This document shows positions 7,009 through 15,172 of a stretch of DNA of 18,806 nt, one piece after another; positions within the stretch are counted from its first letter, which is position 1, and every line of letters begins with the position of its first letter. The notes beneath the pieces were generated by a model that had not been told where the DNA came from, searched no databases, and worked only from the letters and a program-made list of their open reading frames with translations. Origin of the DNA: Paracoccaceae bacterium (GTDB taxonomy: Bacteria; Pseudomonadota; Alphaproteobacteria; Rhodobacterales; Rhodobacteraceae); contig WFTU01000107.1 in NCBI GenBank assembly GCA_015485375.1, forward strand, positions 1 through 18,806, read 5' to 3'. Position numbers and translations under genes: made by a program.

Positions 7009-7881
7009 ATGGCTAGAAAACCTGAACCAAAGGAAAAGACCGTCAAGACCACAGGCCATGAGTGGGACGGGATTACCGAGCTTGATACGCCCATGCCGCG
7101 CTGGTGGTTGTGGACGTTCTACCTGACGATCATCTGGGGGATTATCTATGTGATCCTGTATCCGGCCATCCCGCTGGTAAACGGGGCGACCCCCGGTTTG
7201 CTGGGCTGGTCCTCGCGCGGGGCAGTGGCCGAGGATATCGCGGCCGTCAATGCCAAGAACGCGCCGCTGGATGCGAAGATCGTCAATCTGGAGCTGGCGG
7301 CCATCGGCTCCGATCCCGAGGTCGGCACCTATGCCAACAACGGTGGTGCAGCGGTGTTCCGCACCTTCTGTATCCAGTGTCACGGTTCCGGTGCCGAGGG
7401 GGGCAAAGGCTTCCCGAACCTGCTGGATGACGACTGGCTCTGGGGTGGCGATATCGATGCGATCTATACCACGATCAAGCACGGGATCCGCTCCGAGGAT
7501 GACGACGACACGCGCCTGTCCGATATGCCGGCGTTTGGCGACGATTATCTGTCCGAAGAGGAAATCGCCAGCGTTGCACAGTATGTGCTGTCGCTGTCGG
7601 GACGCTCCACGGACGAGACGCTTGTCGAGGAAGGGTCTGTCGTCTTTGCCGATAACTGTTCCGCCTGTCATGGCGAGGACGGAAAAGGCGGTCGCGAGGT
7701 CGGTGCGCCGAACCTGACCGATAGCATCTGGCTTTATGGTGGCGACCTTGCTACCATCACCGAGACAATTACATATTCCCGCAGCGGCGTCATGCCGGCA
7801 TGGTCCGTCGATGACAAGCTGAGCGAAGCACAGATTCGCCAGGTTGCGGTATATGTTCACGAATTGGGCGGAGGCGAATAG
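7009..7881 (+). CDS. ccoP: cbb3 oxidase subunit III, membrane-anchored diheme cytochrome c (CcoP)
   Basis: A 290-residue diheme cytochrome c that receives electrons from soluble or membrane cytochromes c. One membrane helix spans about 32-52 (WWLWTFYLTIIWG), preceded by a charged cytoplasmic N-terminus. Two heme motifs are present, CIQCH (C121, C124, H125) and CSACH (C217, C220, H221). Axial methionines are M173 (DMPAFG) and M262 (VMPAW). The two domains repeat the pattern DDWLWGGD and DSIWLYGGD, typical of CcoP. Only three bases separate it from the ccoQ stop. It is the last gene of ccoNOQP, and a strong hairpin follows. Confidence 0.97.
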   Translation: MARKPEPKEKTVKTTGHEWDGITELDTPMPRWWLWTFYLTIIWGIIYVILYPAIPLVNGATPGLLGWSSRGAVAEDIAAVNAKNAPLDAKIVNLELAAIGSDPEVGTYANNGGAAVFRTFCIQCHGSGAEGGKGFPNLLDDDWLWGGDIDAIYTTIKHGIRSEDDDDTRLSDMPAFGDDYLSEEEIASVAQYVLSLSGRSTDETLVEEGSVVFADNCSACHGEDGKGGREVGAPNLTDSIWLYGGDLATITETITYSRSGVMPAWSVDDKLSEAQIRQVAVYVHELGGGE

Positions 7882-7902
7882 CCTCCACCCGATACTCCCC
7901 TT

Positions 7903-7924
7903 GCGTCACATTTTTTCGTGACGC
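7903..7924. repeat. Inverted repeat after ccoP
   Basis: GCGTCAC (7903-7909) pairs perfectly with GTGACGC (7918-7924). The eight-base loop contains six T. It sits just before the stronger terminator hairpin and may protect the ccoNOQP 3' end. Confidence 0.45.
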
Positions 7925-7929
7925 CAACT

Positions 7930-7960
7930 GCCTGATCGGTTCTGCCGATCAGGCCTTTTC
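7930..7960 (+). terminator. Rho-independent terminator of ccoNOQP
   Basis: A perfect ten-base stem GCCTGATCGG (7930-7939) with CCGATCAGGC (7945-7954) encloses a five-base loop and is followed by CTTTTC. It lies 48 bases after the ccoP stop and upstream of the ccoG FNR box. This separates the oxidase and assembly operons. Confidence 0.85.
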
Positions 7961-7977
7961 CTATCTAGGCAGATTCC

Positions 7978-7991
7978 TTGACATAGATCAA
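7978..7991. promoter_or_regulatory. FNR/FnrL box and promoter region of ccoGHIS
   Basis: TTGACatagATCAA matches the FNR consensus with one mismatch and is extended to the palindrome CCTTGA/ATCAAGG-type arms. A -10-like TATTAG at 8013-8018 begins 28.5 bases from the box centre, close to class II spacing. That predicts a start near 8025 and a leader of about 28 bases carrying the ccoG ribosome site. Confidence 0.75.
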
Positions 7992-8043
7992 GGTTTTTGC
8001 GGTCATTGAGCATATTAGTGACCTGTAATATACGAACCACCCC

Positions 8044-8048
8044 GGAGG
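8044..8048 (+). promoter_or_regulatory. Ribosome binding site that sets the ccoG start
   Basis: GGAGG lies five bases before the GTG at 8054. It decides for this start over an upstream in-frame alternative at 7997, which lies only a few bases beyond the FNR box. Confidence 0.75.
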
Positions 8049-8053
8049 CTCCC

Positions 8054-9496
8054 GTGAGCACTGAGACCGAAGAAACCCCGCCAAAACTCTATGCAGCGCG
8101 CGAGCCGGTATTCCCCAAGCGGGTCAAGGGCAAGTTCCGTCAGCTGAAGTGGTGGCTGATGGCCTTCACGCTGGGTATCTACTATATCACGCCGTGGATC
8201 CGCTGGGACCGCGGGCCGCATATGCCGGATCAGGCGGTGCTGATCGATATGGCCAGCCGGCGGTTCTACTTCTTCTGGATCGAGATCTGGCCGTATGAAT
8301 TCTATTTCGTCGCCGGTCTGCTGATTATGGCGGGGCTGGGGCTGTTCCTGTTTACCTCGGCGCTCGGGCGGGTCTGGTGCGGGTATGCCTGCCCGCAGAC
8401 CGTCTGGACGGACCTCTATATTCTGGTGGAACGCTGGGTGGAGGGCGACCGCAATGCCCGTATCCGGCTGCAACGGCAGAAGTGGAACATGCACAAGGCG
8501 CGGCTCAGGTTCACCAAATGGATTATCTGGCTGCTGATCGCGGTGGCGACCGGCGGGGCCTGGGTGTTCTATTTTGCCGATGCGCCGACTTTGCTGAAGG
8601 AACTGGTAACCTTCAAGGCGCCCTTGGTAGCTTACGGTTTTATCGCCGGACTGACCGCGACGACGTTTGTCTTTGGCGGGTTCATGCGCGAGCAGATCTG
8701 CACCTACATGTGTCCCTGGCCGCGGATCCAGGCCGCGATGATGGACGAGGATACGATGACCGTCGTCTACCGCGAATGGCGCGGAGAGCCGCGCGGCGCG
8801 CGGCGCAAGGGCGGCGAGGATGCCAACCTTGGCGATTGTATCGACTGCAAGGCCTGCGTTGCGGTCTGTCCCGTCGGGATCGACATTCGCGACGGGCAAC
8901 AGCTGGAGTGTATCACCTGTGCGCTGTGCATCGACGCCTGCGACGAAATGATGGTCAAGGTCGGCAAGCCGACCGGACTGATCGCCTATATCACCGCCAA
9001 TGACGAGCCGCTGGAACGTGCCGGCAAGCCGCCGCGCAACATGTGGAAGCATCTGCTGCGCCCGCGCACGATCATGTATTTCATGCTCTGGGGCGCGGTG
9101 GGCCTCGGCCTGCTGGTGGCGCTGTTTGTGCGCTCCGATGTGCAGCTGAATATTACACCGGTGCGCAACCCCGTTTATGTCACATTGTCGGACGGAACCA
9201 TCCGCAATACCTACGACATACGCATACTGAACAAGTTCCAGCGCGAGGAAACATTCCACATCGGAGCGAAGTCTCTGGACGATGATTCGGAGTTCGATCT
9301 GGAGTTACAGGGAATTGATGGCCACATGATTGTCGTGCCCGCCGATACGACGTATAGCCAGAGGGTCTATCTGAACGTGGCACCGGACCAGCCGGCGGCG
9401 ACCCGGACCCGCACCAGCGTGCGCATCTGGATCGAGGCGCAGACCAACGGCGAACGGGCAAGCGTCGACACAGTATTTAACGGGGATGAACCATGA
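8054..9496 (+). CDS. ccoG: CcoG (RdxA/FixG-like) membrane ferredoxin for cbb3 oxidase assembly
   Basis: A 480-residue membrane iron-sulfur protein. CcoG has been reported to reduce Cu(II) to Cu(I) for cbb3 oxidase assembly. Membrane segments are visible at about 33-48, 83-103, 156-175, 190-210 and 340-360. Two cytoplasmic-type CxxxCP motifs, CGYACP (C109, C113) and CTYMCP (C216, C220), are as in NapH/NosR-like proteins. A double [4Fe-4S] ferredoxin domain follows: C262, C265, C268, C272 and C286, C289, C292, C296. The C-terminal 110 residues form the Ig-like FixG domain. The GTG start is set by a GGAGG site. The stop overlaps the ccoH start (ATGA), and an FNR box lies 63 bases upstream of the start. 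Confidence 0.95.
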   Translation: MSTETEETPPKLYAAREPVFPKRVKGKFRQLKWWLMAFTLGIYYITPWIRWDRGPHMPDQAVLIDMASRRFYFFWIEIWPYEFYFVAGLLIMAGLGLFLFTSALGRVWCGYACPQTVWTDLYILVERWVEGDRNARIRLQRQKWNMHKARLRFTKWIIWLLIAVATGGAWVFYFADAPTLLKELVTFKAPLVAYGFIAGLTATTFVFGGFMREQICTYMCPWPRIQAAMMDEDTMTVVYREWRGEPRGARRKGGEDANLGDCIDCKACVAVCPVGIDIRDGQQLECITCALCIDACDEMMVKVGKPTGLIAYITANDEPLERAGKPPRNMWKHLLRPRTIMYFMLWGAVGLGLLVALFVRSDVQLNITPVRNPVYVTLSDGTIRNTYDIRILNKFQREETFHIGAKSLDDDSEFDLELQGIDGHMIVVPADTTYSQRVYLNVAPDQPAATRTRTSVRIWIEAQTNGERASVDTVFNGDEP

Positions 9497-9957
9497 CCAG
9501 ACAAATCACCGGCCGCACGGTCTTTACCATCACAGTCAGTGCCTTTGCGGTGATTGTCGGCGTCAACTTCTATATGGCCTATTCGGCGGTGAGCACCTTT
9601 CCGGGGCTGGAGGTGAAGAACTCCTATGTTGCCTCGCAGCAGTTCAACGATCAGGCCAAGGCGCAGCAGGCGCTGGGCTGGACACTGCACGCGGCCAACA
9701 CCAACGGCAAGTTCGAGCTGACCATCCGCGATGTTGACGGAAATCCGGTCTATCCCAAGGACCTGAAAGTGCGGATCGGGCGCCCGACCATCGCCAAGGA
9801 CGATCAGGAACCGGAGCTTTATGTCGTCGGGGATCGCTATGTCGCCGATACGGACCTTTATGATGGCAAATGGTATGCCTATGTCGAGGCCCTGAGCCGC
9901 GATGATGTGGCCCTGATCCAGCGGCTGGAATTCTATGTGAATGGCGGTAATGAGTGA
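9493..9957 (+). CDS. ccoH: CcoH (RdxH/FixH) cbb3 oxidase assembly protein
   Basis: A 154-residue FixH-family protein with one N-terminal membrane helix at about 9-31 (VFTITVSAFAVIVGVNF) and a periplasmic domain. KNSYVASQQFN and the following QQALGWTL are typical of FixH. The protein is needed for assembly of the cbb3 complex in relatives, where it contacts CcoI and the oxidase subunits. It overlaps ccoG by four bases and ccoI by eight bases, so all three are probably translationally coupled. Confidence 0.93.
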   Translation: MTRQITGRTVFTITVSAFAVIVGVNFYMAYSAVSTFPGLEVKNSYVASQQFNDQAKAQQALGWTLHAANTNGKFELTIRDVDGNPVYPKDLKVRIGRPTIAKDDQEPELYVVGDRYVADTDLYDGKWYAYVEALSRDDVALIQRLEFYVNGGNE

Positions 9958-12160
9958 CGAGACCGCCTCTATTGCGGCCTGTCCGGCCTGCGTAGCCTTA
10001 CCCTCCGACAAGGGAAAAACCCTCGGGGTGCGCCGCTCCGACGAGTTGCGGCGTATCGAATTGTCGCTGCCTACCATCCATTGTGCCGCCTGTATAACGG
10101 GCGTTGAATCCGGCCTCGATCGTCTGCCCGAAGTGCATGGCGCGCGGGTGAACCTGACGCGCAAGCGGGTGACGATGACCGTGGAGGATATTCCGGGCAT
10201 CGAGGAATACATGATCGATCTGCTGACCGGCTGGGGCTATCCGGCGCGGGAGCTGGACAGCGCGGTGCTGGAAAAGGAAAACCACGACAAGGTCGGGCGG
10301 GACCTGCTGGCGCGCCTTGCGGTGGCCGGTTTTGCCGCGATGAACGTGATGCTTTTGTCGGTCTCTGTCTGGTCGGGGGCCGAGGCGGCGACGCGGGACC
10401 TGATGCACTGGGTCTCGGCCTTTATTGCCTTGCCGACGGTGGCCTTTGCCGGTGTGCCGTTTTTCAAGAACGCCTGGTCGGCGCTCAGGGTCGGGCGGCT
10501 GAATATGGATGTGCCGATCTCGCTGGCGTTGATACTGGCGAGCGGGGTGTCGCTGGCCGAAACCATCGAGGGGGGCGATCACGCCTATTTCGATGCGGCG
10601 TTGTCGTTAACGTTCTTTTTGCTGATCGGGCGCTATCTGGACTACCGCACGCGGGCGGTGGCCCGTTCGGCGGCGACGGAACTGGCGGCGCTGGAGGTGG
10701 TGAAAGCCGAGCGGATATTGCCGGACGGCGGCCGCGAGACCGTGCCGATGGATGCGCTGCGCGAGGGGGATCTGGTGGCGGTGCCGGCGGGCGGGCGTGT
10801 GCCGGTGGACGGCGTGGTGGTCGAGGGGCAGAGCGAGCTGGACCCGTCCATGCTGACCGGCGAGACCATGCCGGAGCCGGTGGCGCCGGGCGAAAAAGCG
10901 GTGGCGGGGATGCTGAACCTGACCGGCCCGCTGGTGGTGCGGGCCGAGGGGCTGGGCGACGAGACCCTGCTGGCGCAAATCACGCGGCTGGTCGAGGCGG
11001 CGGAGACATCGAAAAACAAATATACCTCGCTGGCGGAGCAGGCGGCGAACATCTATGCGCCGCTGGTGCATCTGCTGGCGGCGGGGGCCTTCCTGTTCTG
11101 GGGGTTCTATAGCGGCGACTGGCGGCTGGCGGTGAATATCGCGGCGGCGGTGCTGATTATCACCTGCCCCTGTGCGCTCGGCCTTGCGGTGCCGGCGGTG
11201 CTGACGGCGGCCAGCGGGCGGTTGTTCCGCAACGGGGTGCTGCTCAAGGAAGGCGTGGCGCTGGAACGGCTGGCGGAGGTCGATACGGTGGTGTTCGACA
11301 AGACCGGCACCCTGACCACCGGCGCGCCGCATCTGGTGAACGGCGGCGAGATCTCGCCCGATATGCTGGCGGTTGCGGCAGCGCTGGCGGCGGGCAGTTC
11401 GCATCCTTTGTCAAAGGCGCTGCGGGATTTTGCGGAAGGGCAGGGGATCACCCCCGCCGACGTGACAGAGGTTTCCGAGGAGCCGGGCATGGGCAGCCGC
11501 GGCACGTTTGACGGGCAGGAGGTGCGGCTGGGCCGCGCGCTCTGGTGTGATGCGGACGGGCACGACGTTGGCGCGACGGCAACGTGGTTGCGGATCGGCA
11601 AGGGCGAACCGGTGGTGTTCCTGTTCGAGGACACGCTGCGCCCCGAGGCTCGCGATACGGTTGCGGCCCTGAAAAAGCTGGGACTGGCGGTGGAGTTGCT
11701 GTCCGGCGACAGCGAGGCGCCGGTGCGCGCGATGGCCGATGCGCTGGAGATTGCCGACTGGACGGCAGGGGCGACACCGGCCGGGAAAGTTGCGCGTCTC
11801 GAGGCGCTGGCCGATGCCGGACACAAGGTTCTGATGGTCGGGGACGGGCTGAACGACGCGGCGGCACTGGCGAGTGCGCATGTGTCCATGTCGCCCGCGA
11901 GCGCGGTGGATGCCAGCCGCGTATCGGCGGATCTTATTCTGGTCGGGAACGACTTGTCGGAGGTGGCGAATTCGGTGGTGCTGGCCCGCAAGGCCAAGAA
12001 ACGGATTGTCGAGAATTTCACGATTTCGGCGGTATACAACGCGATTTCCATCCCGATTGCCCTGCTGGGCTTTGCCACACCGCTGATTGCGGCATTGGCA
12101 ATGTCCGGCAGCTCGATTACCGTATCGCTGAACGCGATGAGACTGGGGCGCAGGACATGA
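9950..12160 (+). CDS. ccoI: CcoI (RdxI/FixI, CopA2-type) P1B copper-exporting ATPase
   Basis: A 736-residue P1B-type ATPase of the low-rate CopA2 group, which moves Cu+ across the inner membrane for CuB insertion into CcoN. An N-terminal CPAC (C11, C14) precedes a heavy-metal-associated domain with HCAAC (C45, C48). Other motifs are TGE (303-305), the intramembrane CPC (C406, C408), the phosphorylation site DKTGTLT (D450), the nucleotide-domain HP (H485), GDGLND (631-636) and SGSSITVSLNAMRL in the last helix. An alternative ATG at 9941 adds three residues; 9950 is preferred only because its N-terminus resembles relatives, and neither has a strong ribosome site. It overlaps ccoH by eight bases and ccoS by four. 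Confidence 0.95.
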   Translation: MSDETASIAACPACVALPSDKGKTLGVRRSDELRRIELSLPTIHCAACITGVESGLDRLPEVHGARVNLTRKRVTMTVEDIPGIEEYMIDLLTGWGYPARELDSAVLEKENHDKVGRDLLARLAVAGFAAMNVMLLSVSVWSGAEAATRDLMHWVSAFIALPTVAFAGVPFFKNAWSALRVGRLNMDVPISLALILASGVSLAETIEGGDHAYFDAALSLTFFLLIGRYLDYRTRAVARSAATELAALEVVKAERILPDGGRETVPMDALREGDLVAVPAGGRVPVDGVVVEGQSELDPSMLTGETMPEPVAPGEKAVAGMLNLTGPLVVRAEGLGDETLLAQITRLVEAAETSKNKYTSLAEQAANIYAPLVHLLAAGAFLFWGFYSGDWRLAVNIAAAVLIITCPCALGLAVPAVLTAASGRLFRNGVLLKEGVALERLAEVDTVVFDKTGTLTTGAPHLVNGGEISPDMLAVAAALAAGSSHPLSKALRDFAEGQGITPADVTEVSEEPGMGSRGTFDGQEVRLGRALWCDADGHDVGATATWLRIGKGEPVVFLFEDTLRPEARDTVAALKKLGLAVELLSGDSEAPVRAMADALEIADWTAGATPAGKVARLEALADAGHKVLMVGDGLNDAAALASAHVSMSPASAVDASRVSADLILVGNDLSEVANSVVLARKAKKRIVENFTISAVYNAISIPIALLGFATPLIAALAMSGSSITVSLNAMRLGRRT

Positions 12161-12324
12161 ACATTCTGGTGATGCTGATACCGATCTCGGTCGGGCTGGG
12201 GGCTGTGGGGCTGCTGGCGTTCTACTGGTCTCTGACCCATAACCAGTATGACGATCTGGAGGGCGACGCGCATCGCATCCTGTCGGATAAATACGATAAA
12301 TCCCCTGACGGCGACGACAGTTAG
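12157..12324 (+). CDS. ccoS: CcoS cbb3 oxidase maturation protein
   Basis: A 55-residue protein with one membrane helix at about 4-24 (LVMLIPISVGLGAVGLLAFYW). It is followed by the conserved CcoS segment NQYDDLEGDAHRIL at about 29-42. CcoS is needed for heme b and CuB incorporation into cbb3 oxidase in Rhodobacter; the mechanism is not settled. The start overlaps the ccoI stop (ATGA), which fixes it despite a longer open frame upstream. Its C-terminus is acidic (SPDGDDS). It is the last gene of ccoGHIS. Confidence 0.93.
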   Translation: MNILVMLIPISVGLGAVGLLAFYWSLTHNQYDDLEGDAHRILSDKYDKSPDGDDS

Positions 12325-12362
12325 CTGGACAGGACGGGCGTTTACCCCTATTGGTCCGTGCT

Positions 12363-14018
12363 ATGGTTGACGAAACTACTCGGATATATCTGCCGCGCCG
12401 TTTGCGCTGGCCCTCGGTCTGGACGATCGGGGCGCTGGTCATTGCCGCGCTGGTGCTTTTGCCGCTGGTCAGCGTCATGTGGATCGCGGCTTTCCCGAGC
12501 GAGAATATCTGGGGGCAGCTGGTGCAGACGACCCTGCCGCGCTACCTGAAGAACTCGATTGTGCTGATGTTCAGCACCGGTATTCTGGCGGCGCTGATCG
12601 GATCCGGTGCTGCGTGGCTGGTGGTGATGACCCGTTTTCCGGGGCGGCGAATTCTGGAGTGGGCGCTGCTGATGCCGCTCGCCTTGCCCGCCTATATCGG
12701 GGCCTACGCGCTGGTGGATTTTCTGGAATATGCCGGACCGGTGCAGACCTTCCTGCGCGAGGTTTTCGGCTGGCAGGACGCGCGCGCCTACTGGTTCCCC
12801 GAGATCCGCTCCATGTGGGCGGCGGTGTTTGTGCTGTCGCTGTCGATGTACCCTTATGTCTATCTGCTGGTGCGCGCGGCGTTTCGCGAGCAGTCGGCCA
12901 ATATGCTGGAGGTCGCGCGGGCGCTCGGGGCCGGTCCGTGGGGTATCTTTCTGCGTGTCGCCCTGCCGCTGGCGCGTCCGGCGATTGCCGCCGGCATGGC
13001 GATTGTGATGATGGAGGCGCTGAACGATTTCGGCACGGTGGACTATTTCGCCGTGCAGACGCTGACCACGGGGATTTTTACCACATGGCTGCAGGCCTAT
13101 AACGCGGGCGGGGCGGCGCAGATCGCGGTTGTGATGCTCGGGCTGGTGCTGTTTCTGGCGGTGTTCGAGAAGGCCAGCCGCCGCCGCCGCCGCTTCCACA
13201 ATATTTCCGCCCGCCGTGTGCCGGTGAAGCCGACGCAATTGTACGGGGCAGGGGCGGTTCTGGCGATGGTCGCCTGCATTTTGCCGGTGCTGTTCGGCTT
13301 TGTGCTGCCCTTCGGGGTGATCCTGTCGCATGCGCTCGACAATCCCGATTACTGGGTAGACGAGGGACTCTGGCGGGCGATTTTCAATACTATCGTGCTG
13401 GCGGGGTCTGCCGCGATCATCACCATCCTCGGTGCGCTGTTTCTGGTTTACGGTGTGCGCCAGACCAAGAGCCGCCTGCTGCGTATCCTGATGCCCGTGA
13501 CCTCGATCGGCTACGCCGCGCCGGGGGCGGTGCTGGCGATTGGCATCCTGTTCCCGCTGGCGGCTTTCGATACGGCGCTGGCCGACACGATCGAGGCCTG
13601 GACGGGCGTCGATATCGGCCTGCTGTTCACCGGCTCGGCGGCAGCGGTGGTCTTTGCCTATTCGGTGCGTTTTTTTGCTATCGGGCTGGGGTCCGTGGAC
13701 TCGGCGCTGGGGCGGGTGACGCCTTCGATGGATATGGCCTCGCGCTCACTGGGGCGGGGGATCGGGCAGACCTTGCGCGAAATCCATGTGCCGCTGATCC
13801 GGGGTTCGGTGCTGGTGGCGGCGACGCTGATCTTTGTGGACGGCGTGAAAGAGCTGCCCGCGACGCTGATCCTGCGCCCGTTCAATTTCGATACGCTGGC
13901 GATCCGGGTTTATAGCCATGCGTCACTGGAGAACCTCGGCGAAGCTGCCCCTGCGGCGATCCTGGTGACGCTGGTGGGGCTGCTGCCGGTGCTGCTGCTG
14001 GCACGTTCCGGCCGTTGA
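12363..14018 (+). CDS. ABC transporter permease, Fbp/Afu-type Fe(III) family, double domain
   Basis: A 551-residue membrane protein with about 12 hydrophobic segments, formed from two fused BPD-type permease halves. Each half carries an EAA loop that contacts the ATPase: MLEVARALGAGPWGIFLRV at about 181-199 and MDMASRSLGRGIGQTLREI near 460-480. This layout is typical of FbpB/SfuB-type ferric iron permeases, though thiamine (ThiP) and related anion permeases are also fused. The substrate is therefore a family-level guess. No substrate-binding protein or ATPase gene lies nearby. It starts 38 bases after ccoS with no obvious ribosome site before the ATG. A TTG at 12351 is an alternative with AGGACGGG upstream. 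It may be cotranscribed with ccoGHIS. Confidence 0.85.
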   Translation: MVDETTRIYLPRRLRWPSVWTIGALVIAALVLLPLVSVMWIAAFPSENIWGQLVQTTLPRYLKNSIVLMFSTGILAALIGSGAAWLVVMTRFPGRRILEWALLMPLALPAYIGAYALVDFLEYAGPVQTFLREVFGWQDARAYWFPEIRSMWAAVFVLSLSMYPYVYLLVRAAFREQSANMLEVARALGAGPWGIFLRVALPLARPAIAAGMAIVMMEALNDFGTVDYFAVQTLTTGIFTTWLQAYNAGGAAQIAVVMLGLVLFLAVFEKASRRRRRFHNISARRVPVKPTQLYGAGAVLAMVACILPVLFGFVLPFGVILSHALDNPDYWVDEGLWRAIFNTIVLAGSAAIITILGALFLVYGVRQTKSRLLRILMPVTSIGYAAPGAVLAIGILFPLAAFDTALADTIEAWTGVDIGLLFTGSAAAVVFAYSVRFFAIGLGSVDSALGRVTPSMDMASRSLGRGIGQTLREIHVPLIRGSVLVAATLIFVDGVKELPATLILRPFNFDTLAIRVYSHASLENLGEAAPAAILVTLVGLLPVLLLARSGR

Positions 14019-14029
14019 TACGGTTTTTT
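14012..14029 (+). terminator. Weak terminator overlapping the permease stop
   Basis: CCGT (14012-14015) pairs with ACGG (14020-14023) around a four-base loop and is followed by six T. The stem is short. A longer imperfect pairing, CGGTTTTTT with AAAAATACCG (14021-14049), overlaps it. Confidence 0.35.
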
Positions 14030-14050
14030 GTCGCGCGGGAAAAATACCGC

Positions 14051-14079
14051 TTGCAAAACCGGTGCGCCAAAGGCTATTC
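14051..14079 (+). promoter_or_regulatory. Predicted promoter of tRNA-Thr
   Basis: A -35-like TTGCAA (14051-14056) and a -10-like CTATTC (14074-14079) are separated by 17 bases. The start site would be about six bases before the mature tRNA 5' end. Confidence 0.5.
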
Positions 14080-14091
14080 ACCGCCTCGGAT

Positions 14092-14167
14092 GCCCCTATA
14101 GCTCAGCTGGTAGAGCAACTGATTTGTAATCAGTAGGTCCGCGGTTCGAGTCCGTGTGGGGGCACCA
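14092..14167 (+). tRNA. tRNA-Thr (anticodon UGU)
   Basis: A 76-base cloverleaf with genome-encoded CCA. The acceptor stem GCCCCTA pairs with TGGGGGC, including one T-G pair. The D stem is GCTC/GAGC, and the anticodon stem ACTGA/TCAGT has loop TTTGTAA with anticodon TGT at 14125-14127. The variable loop is AGGTC, and the T arm CGCGG-TTCGAGT-CCGTG contains one G-T pair. The UGU anticodon reads ACA and other ACN threonine codons. Confidence 0.97.
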
Positions 14168-14267
14168 TCCAAATCATGAAAATCGTTGATTGGCAGTGGA
14201 ATAGCGTTGGCTCGCTCCAAAGTTCCTGATTTCCCCGGCAACGGAAACGCTGTTTTCCCACCCCTTC

Positions 14268-15170
14268 CTAGAGCTCCTGTAAAACCATCCGGTGTCCGGG
14301 TTCACCGTGCCAGAAACCGTTGGAGAACGGGGCCGGAATATCCAGTGCGGCGAGCTTTTGTCCGGCTTCTGTCGATGAGATGTCGCCATCGAGGACCGCG
14401 CGGAAAGTTTTGGCGACGGCTGTCATGTCCTGGGTGTGCGGGGACAGGCGAAAGTGGGTGACGCCCATTTTCTGCATGTCGCCGAATTCATGCACCAGAT
14501 TGAGGTAGCTGTGGGAAAGGGTCTGGATGCCGTTGACGGACAGGAAATCCCTGTTTTCCAGCGTGTTGAGGGGCATGCCGTCGGGGTCTTCCTCGCACAC
14601 GAATTGACAGTTGTCTTTTATCCGGTTGTGCGCGCGGGCGTGGTAGCATCTGGCGGAAAGGGCAAGCGAGGCTCTGCCGAAGACCTGCACCTCGACGGTT
14701 ACGCCCAGTTCTTGCGCCTTGGCGGCCAGTATCGCGACCGAGTCCCGGGGTAGTTCGGGGGGAAGACAAAAATGCGTCGCACCCCGTGCCGCGAGATAGG
14801 CCATTGTGTCCTCGTTATAGATATTCATCAGCGAGCCGACGCGATAGGATTTCCCGTCGAGATGCCACAAGGCGGAACTGTCGTTGATTTCGATCTCGTA
14901 GTCTTCCAGTTCGCAAAAGCCGGCGATCATGTTGCGTTCGCGTTTCAGCATTACCTCGGCGAGGGAGGAGAACACCACGGTTTTTCCGGCGGCTGTCAGG
15001 GTGTCCGCAACCTCGTCATAGTGTTTCTCGAAGAACGGCGTGCGCTTGGAACACACCACCTCGCCGATATACACGTCGTCGACAGGGGCCTGTGCGATGC
15101 GGCTATAGAACTCGAGTTTGGTTTCGGCGTCCCAGTGAAACAGGATCGGGGCTATTGTCAGCTTGCTCAT
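14268..15170 (-). CDS. ubiV: UbiV, oxygen-independent ubiquinone hydroxylation protein (U32 family)
   Basis: A 300-residue U32-family iron-sulfur protein. With UbiU it acts in the oxygen-independent hydroxylation steps of ubiquinone synthesis, using prephenate as hydroxyl donor. The four cluster cysteines known from E. coli UbiV (39, 180, 193, 197) are matched by C40 (GEVVC), C175 (ARC), C188 and C192 (NCQFVC), with the same x12 and x3 spacing. Starts at 15182 and 15173 are also in frame. The one at 15170 is chosen because it gives the normal N-terminus (MSKLTIAPILFHW) and because GGCGG stands five bases upstream. The ubiU stop (15173-15175) abuts this start, indicating coupled translation. 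It is the last gene of the leftward ubiTUV operon and converges on tRNA-Thr. Confidence 0.93.
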   Translation of the reverse strand: MSKLTIAPILFHWDAETKLEFYSRIAQAPVDDVYIGEVVCSKRTPFFEKHYDEVADTLTAAGKTVVFSSLAEVMLKRERNMIAGFCELEDYEIEINDSSALWHLDGKSYRVGSLMNIYNEDTMAYLAARGATHFCLPPELPRDSVAILAAKAQELGVTVEVQVFGRASLALSARCYHARAHNRIKDNCQFVCEEDPDGMPLNTLENRDFLSVNGIQTLSHSYLNLVHEFGDMQKMGVTHFRLSPHTQDMTAVAKTFRAVLDGDISSTEAGQKLAALDIPAPFSNGFWHGEPGHRMVLQEL

Positions 15171-15172
15171 CA

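Noticed and set aside
6526..7860. Long minus-strand open frames opposite ccoO, ccoQ and ccoP, and similar ones opposite ccoG and ccoI
   Set aside because: All lie fully antisense to genes with complete family motifs and have no ribosome site or recognisable domain.
7997..8053. An upstream start for ccoG adding 19 residues
   Set aside because: It lies only a few bases beyond the FNR box and before the predicted transcription start. The GTG at 8054 has GGAGG at good spacing.
14092..14167. tRNA-Thr as an integration site of a mobile element
   Set aside because: No integrase, no repeat of the tRNA 3' end and no foreign-looking genes occur on either side; flanking genes are core metabolism.
14168..14267. 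Possible terminator hairpins between tRNA-Thr and ubiV
   Set aside because: Only short imperfect stems (for example AGCG/CGCT, GGAAA/TTTCC) without a proper T-run were found.
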